Below, piece after piece: positions 1 through 10,864 of a stretch of DNA of 64,000 nt. Where the stretch lies: the NCBI GenBank assembly GCA_963989385.1, contig OZ022511.1, forward strand, positions 31,490,503 through 31,554,502, written 5' to 3'. The position numbers and the translations under genes were made by a program. This DNA comes from Ctena decussata (lineage: Eukaryota; Mollusca; Bivalvia; Lucinida; Lucinidae). The notes under the pieces are model-generated. The model was given only the letters and a program-made list of their open reading frames with translations, searched no databases and was not told the DNA's origin. Position 1 is the stretch's first letter, and each line of letters opens with the position of its first letter.

Positions 1-344
1 ATGGGTAAGAGAATATTGTCCGAGATAGAAAATGCAAACTGTACACCAAGATGACGGGGTATTACCATTGTCGCTATGTGAGCTGTCGACCGATGCGGAA
101 CAATGCAAAGTGGCTGTCGACCGAGTATTACGGCTTTCGACCGATCAGTACTCCTTTGTTTAATATAAATGATATATATTTATTATGCAGTTACTCCAAA
201 ATGGTCCAAATACATAATTTGTGAAAAGTAACTTTTAGAGTGCTAAAATTGTTGACTGCGCGCGAAATCGCCTCACTGGCCATGATAGAATTAATTTGCT
301 TTGACGTAAAAGTCACTGACGCGAATCAGAAAAAAATCATTGTT
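1..344. other. Unannotated AT-rich sequence
   Basis: No coding signature, RNA gene or clear repeat was seen. It ends where the 70-bp minisatellite begins. Confidence 0.5.
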
Positions 345-997
345 TATGAGAGAATAACAACAACAGTTGTAGCATGGTCTCTGTTAACACTATAGGAAAT
401 TATGCTTCTCCTGTTGTCATGACATTATAACAACAGCTGAAGCATGGTCTCTGTTAGCACTATAGGAAAAGTCGCTTCTGCTGTTGTCATGAGATTATAA
501 CAACAGTTGTAGCTTAGTCTCTGTTAGTACTTTAGGAACATTGCTTCTCCTGTTGTCATCCGATTATAACAACAGCCGGAGCACGGTATCTGTTAGCACT
601 GTAGGAAAACTTGCTCCTTCTGTTGTCATGAGATTATAACAACAGTTGTAGCATGGTCTCTTTAGGAAATCTTGCTCCACCTGTTGGAATGGAAGTATAA
701 CAACTGCTGGAGCATGGTCTCTGTTAACACCATAAGAAACCTTGCACCCCTGTTGTTGTGAGGTTATAACAACAGCTGTAGCATGGTCTCTGATAGCACT
801 ATAGGAAACCATGCTCCTCCCGTTGTCATGGAAATATAAGAAACAGCTGGAGCATGATTTCTGTTAGCAATAAAGGAAAATTTGCTCCTCCTGTTGCCGT
901 GAAGCTATAACAACTGCTGGAGCATAGGGTCTCTGTTAACATTACCAGAAACCTTGCTCCTGCTGTTGCCATGAGATTATAACAACAGCTGCTCAGT
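345..997. repeat. Minisatellite, about 70-bp unit, nine to ten copies
   Basis: Each unit carries ATAACAACAGCTGTAGC, then CATGGTCTCTGTTAGCACTA, then GGAAA, then TTGCTCCTCCTGTTGTCATG. Unit starts fall near 355, 427, 496, 566, 637, 697, 767, 836, 907 and 980, so the period is about 70 bp with small indels. Units are diverged. Short ORFs across it are by-products of the repeat. Confidence 0.85.
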
Positions 998-998
998 A

Positions 999-1066
999 GG
1001 AGTCAACTCTTAAAGGAAAGACTTTGCTCCTCTAGGAGCAAATACTTTCCTTTTAAAGTTGACTCC
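999..1066. repeat. Short perfect-looking hairpin (family B arm)
   Basis: GGAGTCAACTCTTAAAGG on the left is answered by CCTTTTAAAGTTGACTCC on the right, around a TTTGCTCC-TCTA-GGAGCAAA core. The same AAAGGAAAG/TTGCTCC words recur at about 1500, 30440 and 32610, so this is one dispersed palindromic family. Confidence 0.7.
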
Positions 1067-1125
1067 ATTTTGATGGTGCATGTCGGCCAGGGTAGCAAAT
1101 ATGAAGTCACATAAGAACTCTCGAA

Positions 1126-1148
1126 CTCTCTCTCTCTCTCTCTCTCTG
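1126..1148. repeat. (CT)n microsatellite
   Basis: Run of CT dinucleotides following CGAACTCTCGAA. Confidence 0.9.
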
Positions 1149-1419
1149 TAAAGTTGGTGGCCAAACACAGAGGTGTGCCTATATAAAGTATTATCATATT
1201 GCAACATATTGACAATGAAAATTTGGTTGCATAGAGGAAAAATAAAACTAGAAGAAACTACATGTATAAATACAATTTAGTATGAATACTTTCAAACTCT
1301 CAACCCATTGTGTCAACTGGCATGACAATGGAGCCAATACGAATATTTACCTTACCCATTTTCGTGTGTTGCGGATCTAGAAGAAAAGTCTTACGGCGTT
1401 TTTGGTATACCTTAATGTT

Positions 1420-1545
1420 TTTTCCAGAATTTTACAAAGGGAAATAATTTTTGTGACTTCCTATTAGTTTCCTAAATGCCGAAACCATTCCAATATGGCG
1501 ACTACTCTTAAAGGAAAGAATTTGCTCCAAGGGGAGCAAATGCAT
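1420..1545. repeat. Family B dispersed repeat copy
   Basis: Contains TTTACAAAGGGAAATAA, TTTGTGACTTCCT, TTTCCTAAATGCC and then CTCTTAAAGGAAAGAATTTG. Related copies lie near 13995, 30365, 32600 (inverted), 11890 and 63025. Confidence 0.65.
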
Positions 1546-1975
1546 GCATTAGCATTAAAGAGAATAATGCTGCGTTGTAATAAATAGATGAGAAAAGTAC
1601 CATTTAAAAATCACAGAATTTTAAGTAAATAAAGAACTTCAGAAGTGTTGAAAACAGGAGAAATAACTCTGTAATCAACGAATGTAGATTTTTTTCACTT
1701 TTATCAGAATTCTTGACGGGCCAATAACATTTGATATACCAACAACCAGCTTCCTTAGTAAAGCGGTATAGAAATTGAAAAAAAAAACAACGCTAAAGTC
1801 GAAAAGGCAGAAAATCTCAAACAAGTTGTTTTGTTTTTTAGTATGGTCGAAGGTTATTGTATTTTCAATTTTCCGACACCACGCCTTCTTCAAACAGATG
1901 TGCATCCCTCCATTAGAGGAAAGATAATTCTCGGACTTGTTGTGGACATTCACTACGTCCGATCTTCTTTGTGGG
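1546..1975. other. No gene seen
   Basis: AT-rich sequence with one short ORF that has no protein-like composition. Nothing recognisable before the MITE at 1981. Confidence 0.4.
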
Positions 1976-1980
1976 ACTAT

Positions 1981-2174
1981 CACACCAGGTAGGCGGCAAT
2001 CGAAAACGCTCGTAACAATCGATTAACGCGGGTCAAAACAGCGTTTTCGATTGCAAAACAGTGTTTTCGATTGGAAATTGTCGCCAATTTGCAATCGAAA
2101 ACGCTGTTTCTCACTGTTTTTGATCCGCGTTCGTCGACTGCACGAGCGTTTTCGATTGCCGCCTACCCGGTGTG
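1981..2174. mobile_element. 194-bp TIR element (MITE) with 5-bp target duplication
   Basis: The left end CACACCAGGTAGGCGGCAAT is mirrored at the right end by ATTGCCGCCTACCCGGTGTG. The arms continue inward through CGAAAACGCTCGT. Direct repeats ACTAT occupy 1976-1980 and 2175-2179. An inner pair of GCGTTTTCGATTG words lies between the arms. No ORF, so it is non-autonomous. A 5-bp duplication with a CAC start recalls Transib-type ends, but the family is not established here. Confidence 0.85.
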
Positions 2175-2179
2175 ACTAT

Positions 2180-2713
2180 GTCACGTGCTAAGGTGTCATT
2201 CCAGGAGAAGAGCTCTATAAGCTATCAGCTTTCGTTCTGATCCTTTATCATTGTGTAGTTGCGTATGTATCTTGTTTGTATGTTGTAATGTACATTCTTG
2301 AAAATAAAATATGTTTAAACTAAGTTGCCATTTCATTGGCTAGGTGTCATTTTGGTGACGATCTGGGTGTAACTCGGAAAGGTGAATGGACATCAGGACC
2401 TTCAGCTATATACCTATATCAACATCCTATAAACACTTAAATATTGCGTTAACAAGTTTTCATTTTATTTTCGGCAAACGGGTGAGAACTCTTTAAAATA
2501 CATATCCGATGGGGAAAAATAAAAGTAAAAACAACATTTCCACTTATTTTTCATGGCCATATCATATATAAAACACACAAGTGTTAGGTTCTAACACTTT
2601 CATGAGACTCAAAGCTGCCTGGAAAGTGACTAACGGGGACAAAATCTCTGTAAATAATGAATACCGAATTGCCTCACCGTTACCAAAATCTTCTATCAGT
2701 ATACCAAGAAAAT
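2180..2713. other. No gene seen
   Basis: AT-rich non-coding sequence between two MITEs. Confidence 0.4.
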
Positions 2714-2951
2714 TGAGCCGCGACACGACAAAACCAACAAAGTGGTAATGCGCCCAGCGCAGACTCAGATCAGCCTGGGCATCCGCCCAGTCTGATCATA
2801 GTCTTCGCTGTCCGCATGGCGGTAGCTTAGACCCTGAGCTACCTTTTAAGCGCTTAGCGAAGAGTCTGATCAGACTGGGAGGATGCCCAGGCTGATCTGA
2901 GTCTGCGCTGGGCGCATTATCACTCTGTTGGTTTCCTCGTGTCGCGGCTCA
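2714..2951. mobile_element. Foldback MITE family A, copy 1
   Basis: Nearly palindromic 238 bp. It opens TGAGCCGCGACACGACAAAA and closes TCGTGTCGCGGCTCA. Internal mirrored blocks are CAGCGCAGACTCAGATCAGC and CTGATCTGAGTCTGCGCTGG, with GTAGCTTAGACCCTGAGCTACC near the centre loop. This is the best reference copy of the ten in the window. Confidence 0.85.
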
Positions 2952-3117
2952 AATCATTTACCTTGATGAAGCGCTTCAGGAGTTGGAAAATGCAAAAGTC
3001 GATTTTGTTAATGGGCAGTAACTCAGCTAAAAATCTTTGGAACTTAATCCCGTAATGATATGCACTAAACCAAATCTTAGTGTCAGTACTCGTATTTACA
3101 AAGTCTCAGCTTAACGA

Positions 3118-3165
3118 GCATCGCGAGCGGGCCCGAAGGGCCCGCTAGCCCGAAGGGCGAGCTCT
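3118..3165. repeat. GC-rich hairpin cluster
   Basis: GCGGGCCCGAAGGGCCCGC is a perfect 8-bp stem with a 3-base loop, followed by a second GCCCGAAGGGC stem. GC content is far above the flanks. GAGCATCGC here is mirrored by GCGATGCTCG at 3540-3549, so this may be one arm of a 430-bp inverted-repeat element. Confidence 0.6.
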
Positions 3166-3169
3166 TATG

Positions 3170-4950
3170 ATAGGACATTAGTCAAAAGAAAATGTAGATG
3201 ATGTTGCATATGTTGCTTCAGAAAACCATCGTTCGATTTCTCGACCGGAATTTACCTCCATATGGGGGCTGCCATTAAGAATAAACAGGAAGTTTGATCG
3301 ATTTCATGGTTGCTATTCTCCGTAGACACAAAGATAAACACATTCTTATTCACAAAACCTGATATGTGTATGTAAATAATTTTAACGTTCGACCGGAAGT
3401 TGAAAAATAAGCCGTGATGCAATCGTAACACTTCGGTCAATTCAGGCGAGGATGTCCGATTGCTGCGACGTTGACGGTAAAAAAAATCCTGCATCGACAT
3501 AGAACAGAATAGAATATACGGCCCTTCATAAGGGCTACAGCGATGCTCGCCAATAGGCAGTGCCTATTTTCATATTATACAAGGTACCCCAAAAAGTTAG
3601 TCTTCATTGTCAAAGAGTAGTTTTCGCCCTTTTCCCTCGGAAAAAAAGGAAAGATACTATATAATGGAATAATGGGCCCAACCACTAGAGCCATAGTCCT
3701 CATAGTCTTTTTTCCCCATGGTTATTAAAGTTCTTGGTAGATAGTGGGATTTCCAGTTCTCAACATAGTTGAATACGCAAACAGGCACACAGAAACACAC
3801 ACAGGCACTTACGCATATCGGCACGTGCAAGAAAAAAACTATACCCACACATTGATCATGTTGATAGAAAGACATTTCTTCTTGCTTGAAATTAGCTGCC
3901 AAAAAATAATAAAATAATATATATAAAAAGACCTGAAAGCGTTTTTGATCAGTTCTTCATCCTGATTTCTTCCAAGACACAACATGCAAACGGGCACACG
4001 AATTGTGCATTAGGCTACCTTTGCACATAAGTCTAAACATATTTTATTGTTCCCACGATAAACATAGAAATGGGTTGGATCACAAGCTCTAACAACATAA
4101 ATCACGGTCCGCCCCAATAACGTGTACATGCAATACTGCTAAGTGGACAACGACATCATAAGCCATAGAAAAAATGTACATTTAAACAACACTGAAATAC
4201 ATGTATGGTAAAGTAAAGAATGAGTAAGATAATCAGAATATGGAAGAATAAATGAATAGTAAAAGTAATCATCATATACTTCAGGCTGAAAAAGGATCCC
4301 GTCAGGGCCATGCATGGCACAGGCCACGCCAGCCAGCTGACGAGCAATCCCTCATACGGTCCATAGCGGTCCGATCATCGGACTGACATGCATCGCTAAA
4401 GGACCGCACCCAAGACAAAAAAAAAAGACCGCACTGACCCACCATGACCGGCGATGACAGGACCGCTCCACAGCCGAATGCACAGGATAATAAAGCAATT
4501 TGTTAGTAAACAGTGTAAGATGAAGAATAGAAGGAATTTAGACTCCCAATTCTCGACAGCGCAAATCTGTTGGTAGACAAAGGCTGTTGCTTTACACCTG
4601 AAAAAATATACAGAAATTAAGTTATGAAGATAAAATGGTCTCTCGAAGAGTAAACTGTGTATTAACAAAATATTAACTGTTAGTTTTAATAGTAATTAAT
4701 ATAATCACTTTCTTTCCGATACCACAGAGGCACAAACACAATTTTAAGGCAAAGAGCGTACCAAATGATCCACATGTCAAAACGCATCATGTGCCCCAGA
4801 CCTTCCCCTGTCCCTGGCTCAATGTCACGAAGAAGAAAATAATTGTCGATTATTGTATGACTAGACTTTATAATAATTATTCAAAACGTCAGGTTTATTT
4901 TATGTATTGATGCACAGCTAGAAACAGTTCTAAATTTTCCGTTTCCACCA
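3170..4950. other. No gene seen
   Basis: AT-rich sequence. Short ORFs here have low-complexity or hydrophobic random composition and no splice-bounded coding segment. A CA-rich patch lies at 3775-3815. Confidence 0.4.
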
Positions 4951-4952
4951 GT

Positions 4953-5190
4953 CTACTCTGAACCGTATAAAAGCATATTCAAATTAAGTGGATGGAACAG
5001 TCTAGTTGGGTTAAATAAAACTAAACGGTGTTCAACATATCTCTGACACTTAGAAAAGTAATGCTCTGCATCATCAACATCATCTCCATAATCACAAATT
5101 GAATTAAGTTTAAGATGGTTTATAAATAGATCATGATTCAAATTGCTACATTTATTCCTTAATCTATACGAATATTCCGGTGCGTACCCG
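4953..5190 (-). pseudogene. LINE pol C-terminal fragment
   Basis: The minus-strand reading contains CSNLNHDLFINHLKLN, then C-D-Y-G with D-D-A-E-H-Y-F-S-K-C and LLYGSE. This matches the region after the reverse transcriptase in LINE proteins where a Cys/His cluster precedes a LLFG-type motif. The LINE ORF at 36269 has the same layout with CTCGAVETTNHFLLECP and LLFGN. The upstream RT domain is missing, so it is a remnant. Confidence 0.6.
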
Positions 5191-5629
5191 TATTTTATTT
5201 TAAACATTGTCACTACTTTTCGAAAAAGACGTCTATCTGAAAGGGAGAGCCAACCTATTTCTTAAATAAGATTTTCAGTAGACCTTGGCACATACGCTGT
5301 TAAGTACACACATGCAAATGCATGCAAGCTTGCAGGATGATTTACAAACGCGCATTCGAACGCTTGTGTAAATATACTGGACCAAAAATATAGGGATCAA
5401 ACATTTGAGTGCGCATTTCTGTGTCTACTTTTTGTTTTATATGGTGAGTTAGCATTTTTATAGCATTTTCTCATGCCATCAATCTTGAAATAGTGCACCA
5501 TTCTGTTAAAGCGCAGCAGTCCTTTAAATCACACTACCCTCAGAATCAAAGTGGTGAGAAGTCCATAAAGAGTAAAATCTATCTATTTCTTTCTTCTTTT
5601 TTGGGGAGTCCAGCATACATATATACACA

Positions 5630-5660
5630 CTAGAAAAGAGCCCGCGCAAGCGCGGAAATA
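5630..5660 (-). mobile_element. Helitron-type 3' terminus
   Basis: Read on the minus strand, the stem CCGCGC-TT-GCGCGG at 5642-5655 is followed after 8 bases by CTAG at 5630-5633 and then a T. A short GC hairpin just before CTRR at the insertion edge is the known Helitron 3' signature. The body would run to higher coordinates, through the SINE below. The 5' TC end was not located. Confidence 0.6.
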
Positions 5661-6010
5661 TTTCATGATGGTCAAGTTTATATAAAAAAGGCGAGTTTTA
5701 ATTTTTCAATGTAAATGGCCTTAGGCCCAGGTGAAGATATGACCTTTACCATGAATACTCACTAAAGCTTCATTCACCTAATTAGTTGTCTGCATCTACA
5801 AACTTTCAGGTAGCAGACTGCATTGTTTCTAAAAAAATCAACTGTTTTCACTTTTTCCTATAGAAAAACCTAAGTGACTCAAAAGTTGACCTTGCCGTAA
5901 AACAGATCAAGGTCATCCCAGGGTCATCATTTATATAAATTTTGTTGAACTTTTGAGTCCTTGATGCGACATGCTAAGTTTCAAGATCATAGGATTTGTG
6001 GTTCTGGGGG

Positions 6011-6281
6011 GGCATTGGTTGATTTTATGCTTAACGTCCACGGTAAACAGCTAAGGTCATGTCGGGACGGTCAGTTAACCTAACCACACTATTCCTGGGC
6101 AGGCTTAGACCTCCTAAGCGGTTGACCAGTACTAAGTGCACATACTTTCGCCAGTAACTGACAAATGCCCTTCTTGAATCAGCGGAAGGAGAAACAAAAG
6201 TATGTGGCCAGACCGGGTTTCGGACCCAGGACCTCTGACTTATGAGTCAGGTGCCCTACCGATTGCGCTACGCAGCCCGGC
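6011..6281 (-). mobile_element. tRNA-derived SINE with 13-bp target duplications
   Basis: The tRNA-like head lies at about 6203-6281 on the minus strand. It has an A-box-like GTAGCGCAATCGGTAGGGC, a CTGACTCATAAGTCAG anticodon-like arm and a B box GGTCCGAAACCC. A CAT anticodon suggests a Met or Lys-like source, but the anticodon arm is not a proper 7-base loop, so it is not a working tRNA. GTGGTTCTGGGGG flanks it directly at 5998-6010 and 6282-6294. The body includes a TTAACGTCC word shared with the SINE at 29719. Confidence 0.8.
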
Positions 6282-6294
6282 GTGGTTCTGGGGG

Positions 6295-7689
6295 AGAAGA
6301 TTTTTGAAATTTTTTACCATAATAAATGTTTGCCATCTTGGTTATGTGACCTGTCCTGGGTATTTTTTTTTTCTGGAAAAATTGGGTCCTGGAACGTTTT
6401 GGGGGAAAATATTCAAGCCCTCTGAAGACTAAAGGCTTATTTAGCTTCGTTGAATCATTGAAATTGATTTGTCCGCTTCGCTGGAAGAAATGCCCTTTCT
6501 TACCTGGCGCATGTGTGTTAACCTTAGACATTTTTAATTTTTGTCTTTTCGAAAGTTCAGTTCAGTTTGAATTCTCCTAGCTACGTTGTCCAAGTGGCTC
6601 AGCGGTACGTAACCATAGCCGCACACACTTGGCGCCGTGTGTCCGTCCAACTTTTCGAAAGACGTTGTTTTTCCAATTAGTCGTCACGGATGGTCCACCA
6701 GGGCTAACAGCCACGAGAGCATCATATCCACCCTTTTTCGAAAGACCATGTGCGTTGAGGGGCGAATTCGATGGGCTACTCGTATTGACTATCGTTCTGG
6801 AAGAAAATGGGTCGCTTCGAGCCAGGGCCGTCGGGATTATGACCATTTAGTTCTTCATCCGTTTAGACATATGAGCAAAAATACAAAAATAAATCGTTAT
6901 TTATGGGGAATGACGTACGTTCATGGGTCGGATTTTTGCATTAGAACCTGCTAAATTTGGACTTGCTAAGCAGCGCGCCGATATAACGACGCAGAACCGA
7001 AACGACCGGATTAATTTAAAACGTGTATTCGAGTACTCGATAATTTCACTCGAACGCACCCATTGTTGACATCGAAGTTTCTAGAAAAATACTTGGGAGA
7101 ATTTAAAATGAAAGACGAATTTAATTCCCAAATTCTTTAAATCTACGTGAAACTAAAACACACGCTAACCGAAATTATCAATGATAGCAATATGCGAAAG
7201 AACCAGTATAGAAATTACGCTTGGAAATGTCACCAATTTTGCAGTTTATGCGTTACTTCGTTTATTTAGTATTATAGATACTTATGCGCACATACGACGT
7301 GTTTTGGCAGACACGGAAAGACAGAGTGTCCATTTATATGTTTGTACAAGTAGCTGTTTCTTCCCAAATGAAAAATAAGACAGACTCGCATTTTTTGTTT
7401 CACTGTTATTGTGAAGGGAGAAAGCAAATCCCACCACATAGCATGTTTTCCTGCAACCGTATCAGCAGCGGAAATCCACTAGAAGCGGGAAACGGCCATA
7501 CAAAACACTTATAGTAGATTTTCCTCTAGGAAAATTGGCAATATAGTCATTTCCGGGGCTGCTACACAGACATTTTTCTGGTTGGAAATTTTACTATGAA
7601 AACTCATCTCATAGCCATTTTCCGAAATTGGGGGAACATTACTAGTCGGGTGGGGGTTGGGAACTTGGGGGAGAGGGGCTACTCTCTGA
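6295..7689. other. No gene seen
   Basis: Short ORFs only. A CCAAGTGGCTCAGCGGTACG stretch at about 6590 resembles an A box, but no convincing B box was found at tRNA spacing. Confidence 0.4.
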
Positions 7690-8157
7690 CAGTCAGACAT
7701 CAGACCGCAATTTGATTATTGTTGTATTATATGGGGAAATTCGACGACTTGTAACATAAACAAAATTACAAAGCTACAAAGGCGAGCATGTAAGAGTATA
7801 TTACGGAATGAATACACTAATTTGGAAGAAGCCCGAGATCGTCTGAAAATACTAGCCTTTAACGAGATCGTATTTATACAAAAAGCGAAAGTTATGTATA
7901 AAGTTGCCAACAATATAGCCCCGGAATACGTGACAGATCTGTTTCATTTGCGAGGTAACAACTCAAACGACACTACTTCTAATTTACGATCAGTTTGTAA
8001 CAGGAACTTTTTGATACCTAAACCTAACATAAGCCTATTTAAAAGTAGCCTGTCTTATTCTGGCGCGCTTGTCTGGAACAGTATTCCTTTAGATATAAAA
8101 AATGCGACAACTATGCATTCGTTTGTAAATAAATGTTCGGCTTGGTTGAGAAATTAG
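7690..8157 (+). pseudogene. LINE reverse transcriptase C-terminal fragment
   Basis: The open frame runs from about 7690, just after an in-frame TGA, to the stop at 8157. It reads IRPQFDYCCIIWGN, LQRRACKSIL and NEYTNLEEARDRLKIL, then FIQKAKVMYKVANNIAPEY and ALVWNSIP. These are the usual words of the segment after the RT palm in CR1/L2/Rex-like LINE proteins. The catalytic FADD region is absent, so this is a 5'-truncated copy. It continues into a non-coding tail that ends at 8477. Confidence 0.75.
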
Positions 8158-8276
8158 CTTAATCAGAGTATGCCCCCACCGCTATTTAAATCCTCCAGAA
8201 TGAAGTCTTGTTTACAAAAGATCTTTTTTATTATCAAATTAATATGTACATATTTAAATGTATATTGTACATGCCT

Positions 8277-8322
<46 letters not shown>

Positions 8323-8477
8323 TGTTTGCTTTTTTATTATTATTTGATTAGTATCTGTAACATGTATTGTTTACTGTATATATGTATGTGACTTAACAGA
8401 GGGCCTCAAGGAAGATTGGTTCGCCAATTGAGTTACCCTCTTTAAATAAAGACCTTACTTACTTACTTACTTACTTA
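8158..8477 (+). mobile_element. LINE 3' tail with simple-repeat end
   Basis: The 3' UTR of the LINE above. It includes a (GA)n run at 8280-8318, AGTTACCCTCTTTAAATAAA and a terminal (CTTA)n run at 8455-8477. Microsatellite tails are typical of this LINE group. Confidence 0.7.
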
Positions 8478-9791
8478 GTCATTTAAGCTTAAGCTGTCAT
8501 TGCTGCCTTGGCACTTTTACTTGCCACTGCCGACGTTCCGTGACACTGTAATTACCGACTGTCAGCCTGATACCACTGTTTCCAGCTCAGAGCACGCTGG
8601 TGCAGATTTCTTGGTCTGATGGATTGGAAAAATCGATCGGACATGTGCCGCCCGAAGGAGTCCAACCCGGACACTCTATGTGAAAGGCGAACTCCCTATC
8701 AACTGTGCCAGACCCTCCTCTACTTGTTTTTCTATAAAGTGGCATTGCTTTGTTTGTAAACATTTTTAGATTAGCCTGGGCTTAGTGGATGGTTCTCATC
8801 TTGGAGGCTCAAACTGCATAAAATTGCTAAAAAGTCAATGTAAGGATTGTGCTGACCGAATTTGGTAAAAGTTCATTCAGGGGTTCGTGATTTGCCACTT
8901 TAGGAATGGTGACCATCTTAATTGCATGGTTCATTTTTTGCACAATTCTAACTGACTTAATGCAAGCATTATATTGATATTTTGAATGAATCCAAGGACC
9001 AGATAGTATACAATATGCACTATGATGAAGTGCAGAGAAACGTTTTACTTCTGCCACATGGCAATCCATACCAGCTGCAGCGAAGATAAGTAAAGTCTGA
9101 AAGGTAAAATTTTGAAATTTAGCATTTTGAAGAAGGATTGAAGTTTAAGACAACAGTAATTCAATAGAACTAATGCCCTGATCATTTGCATGGGACAAAT
9201 TTGGGCAATTTTCGAATTTTCTGAAAACGGGGCATTTTTCTATTAGTCTATAAAATCTCATAAACTTGAATTAAAACTGATGCTTTCAAACGGGTCACCT
9301 TGTAAGACATTCAGTTTCGTAAAAAAATGGTTGTTTTCAATTGTGGTTGAAATTTTCATGATTTTCATGTCTGAAAAATTACAAGGATTTTACCAAAATT
9401 CCATTTTTCACAAAAATCAGTCCATGGACATTTGCAGTATAGATATCAAAATTAGCGCTGTCAGTAACTTCGAGATCCTCCTTAAAAATTGGCAAATTGA
9501 TTGGAAACTCTGTGTCTTCGTCTATTGATAGTAAATGGCTCTCAAAGTGGGGATGCGTTGCACTGTCGTCTATGGAAAAATCATTAGGTGCTCCTTTAAA
9601 TATTGTGAGTAGTGTATATCAAGAAAGTTCGCAAGTGCTGAACAATTAAAATCCTCTGACTTTGCGGTTCATGTTTATAGATGTCAAAGAGTTTGGACAA
9701 TGACAACTATGGACATCGCGCATTTTTTTTTTTATTGCAGAATAGATATATATATATATGTGTTATTTGGCAATATCGGACTTATTGTTTT

Positions 9792-9795
<4 letters not shown>
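8478..9795. other. No gene seen
   Basis: No recognisable coding segment, RNA gene or element end was found. Confidence 0.4.

Positions 9796-9796
<1 letters not shown>

Positions 9797-9880
<84 letters not shown>
9797..9880. repeat. (TA)n microsatellite, left of ribozyme
   Basis: Uninterrupted TA dinucleotides directly preceding the hammerhead-like sequence. Translated ORFs of alternating Tyr-Ile are artefacts of this repeat. Confidence 0.95.
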
Positions 9881-9883
<3 letters not shown>

Positions 9884-9884
<1 letters not shown>

Positions 9885-9937
9885 TATGCAACAGTCCTGA
9901 CGAGCTGAGCGAAACGCGTTGACACTTTTTTGCATAG
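9884..9937 (+). ncRNA. Minimal type I hammerhead ribozyme (Penelope/retrozyme type)
   Basis: The core CUGACGA is at 9897-9903. Stem II GC-TGA-GC is at 9904-9910 and GAAA at 9911-9914. A very short self-complementary stem III (ACGCGT) is at 9914-9919, followed by U as the cleavage-site base. Stem I closes by CTATGCAA (9884-9891) with TTGCATAG (9930-9937), plus GTC (9894-9896) with GAC (9921-9923). Every invariant hammerhead core base I can place is present. Hammerheads with a one- or two-pair stem III are known from Penelope-like elements and animal retrozymes and are thought to cleave as dimers. No Penelope RT was seen beside it. Confidence 0.8.
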
Positions 9938-9978
9938 TTTTATTTTAATAAATCTAAACATGTAACGTCAAACCTTAT

Positions 9979-10080
<102 letters not shown>

Positions 10081-10105
10081 ATTATTATTATTTTTTATTA
10101 TTTTT

Positions 10106-10833
10106 TAGAATTACATTAACTACATAGGATAATCAGCACAGTCAGTGGTGTGCTCAATTCAATACTTCAGGCTGACAAAATAGTCAAATAAAATGATCAA
10201 AAGGCATTTTCTTTTTCTTTTGAAAGATTGACAACAAACAAGTATCTATCAAAGCTGCATTTCACTGTCATGAGTCACTAGCAGTGACAGGTGTCTTGGA
10301 CAATTTTTAGTTCATGCTTTAATGACCTTCAATATTAGGACATTAGGACAAACAGCCACAGTAGAAGCAGATGAGACTGCTCACGGTTTGCTACCCCGCC
10401 AGATTGTTTTGATAGATTGCACAGCCGTGATATCAACCTTTTCACAAACTAAGGTAAATGGGTATACTTTCTTGGCAAGTAACTCTACCATTTTCAGTTT
10501 TGCACCCCCCACCCCCACTGCACCAACCACCACTCTACACCCCATCCCCCTCATTTGTTCTCTGTAGGGGGTCAACTCTCAAGGGACCGACCATTTGATA
10601 TTCTGATATTCCAGGGGGGGGGGGGGGGGGGGGGGGCTGGTTTATTTTTCGAAAAAATTCTCTGTCTTTGGATATGCAAAAAAAAAAGTTCAAAAGGGAC
10701 TTAAATAATCTGGATTCAAAAGTTAGTGGAAAAAAATAATCTGGCTCCAGTCAAAATTTAGTAAAAATATAGTCAACAGATAGTTCCATTTGAAATGAGC
10801 TTTCAAAATCTCGCTAGCTTCTGGGGGCACACC

Positions 10834-10864
<31 letters not shown>

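Noticed and set aside
345..997. Regularly spaced repeats resembling a CRISPR array
   Set aside because: Units are diverged, the spacer part is also repeated, and the surrounding DNA is animal. It is a minisatellite.
6203..6281. Functional tRNA-Met
   Set aside because: The anticodon stem and loop geometry is wrong, and the sequence is the head of a SINE with target duplications.
9681..9935. ORFs of alternating Tyr-Ile on both strands
   Set aside because: Translation of the TA microsatellite.
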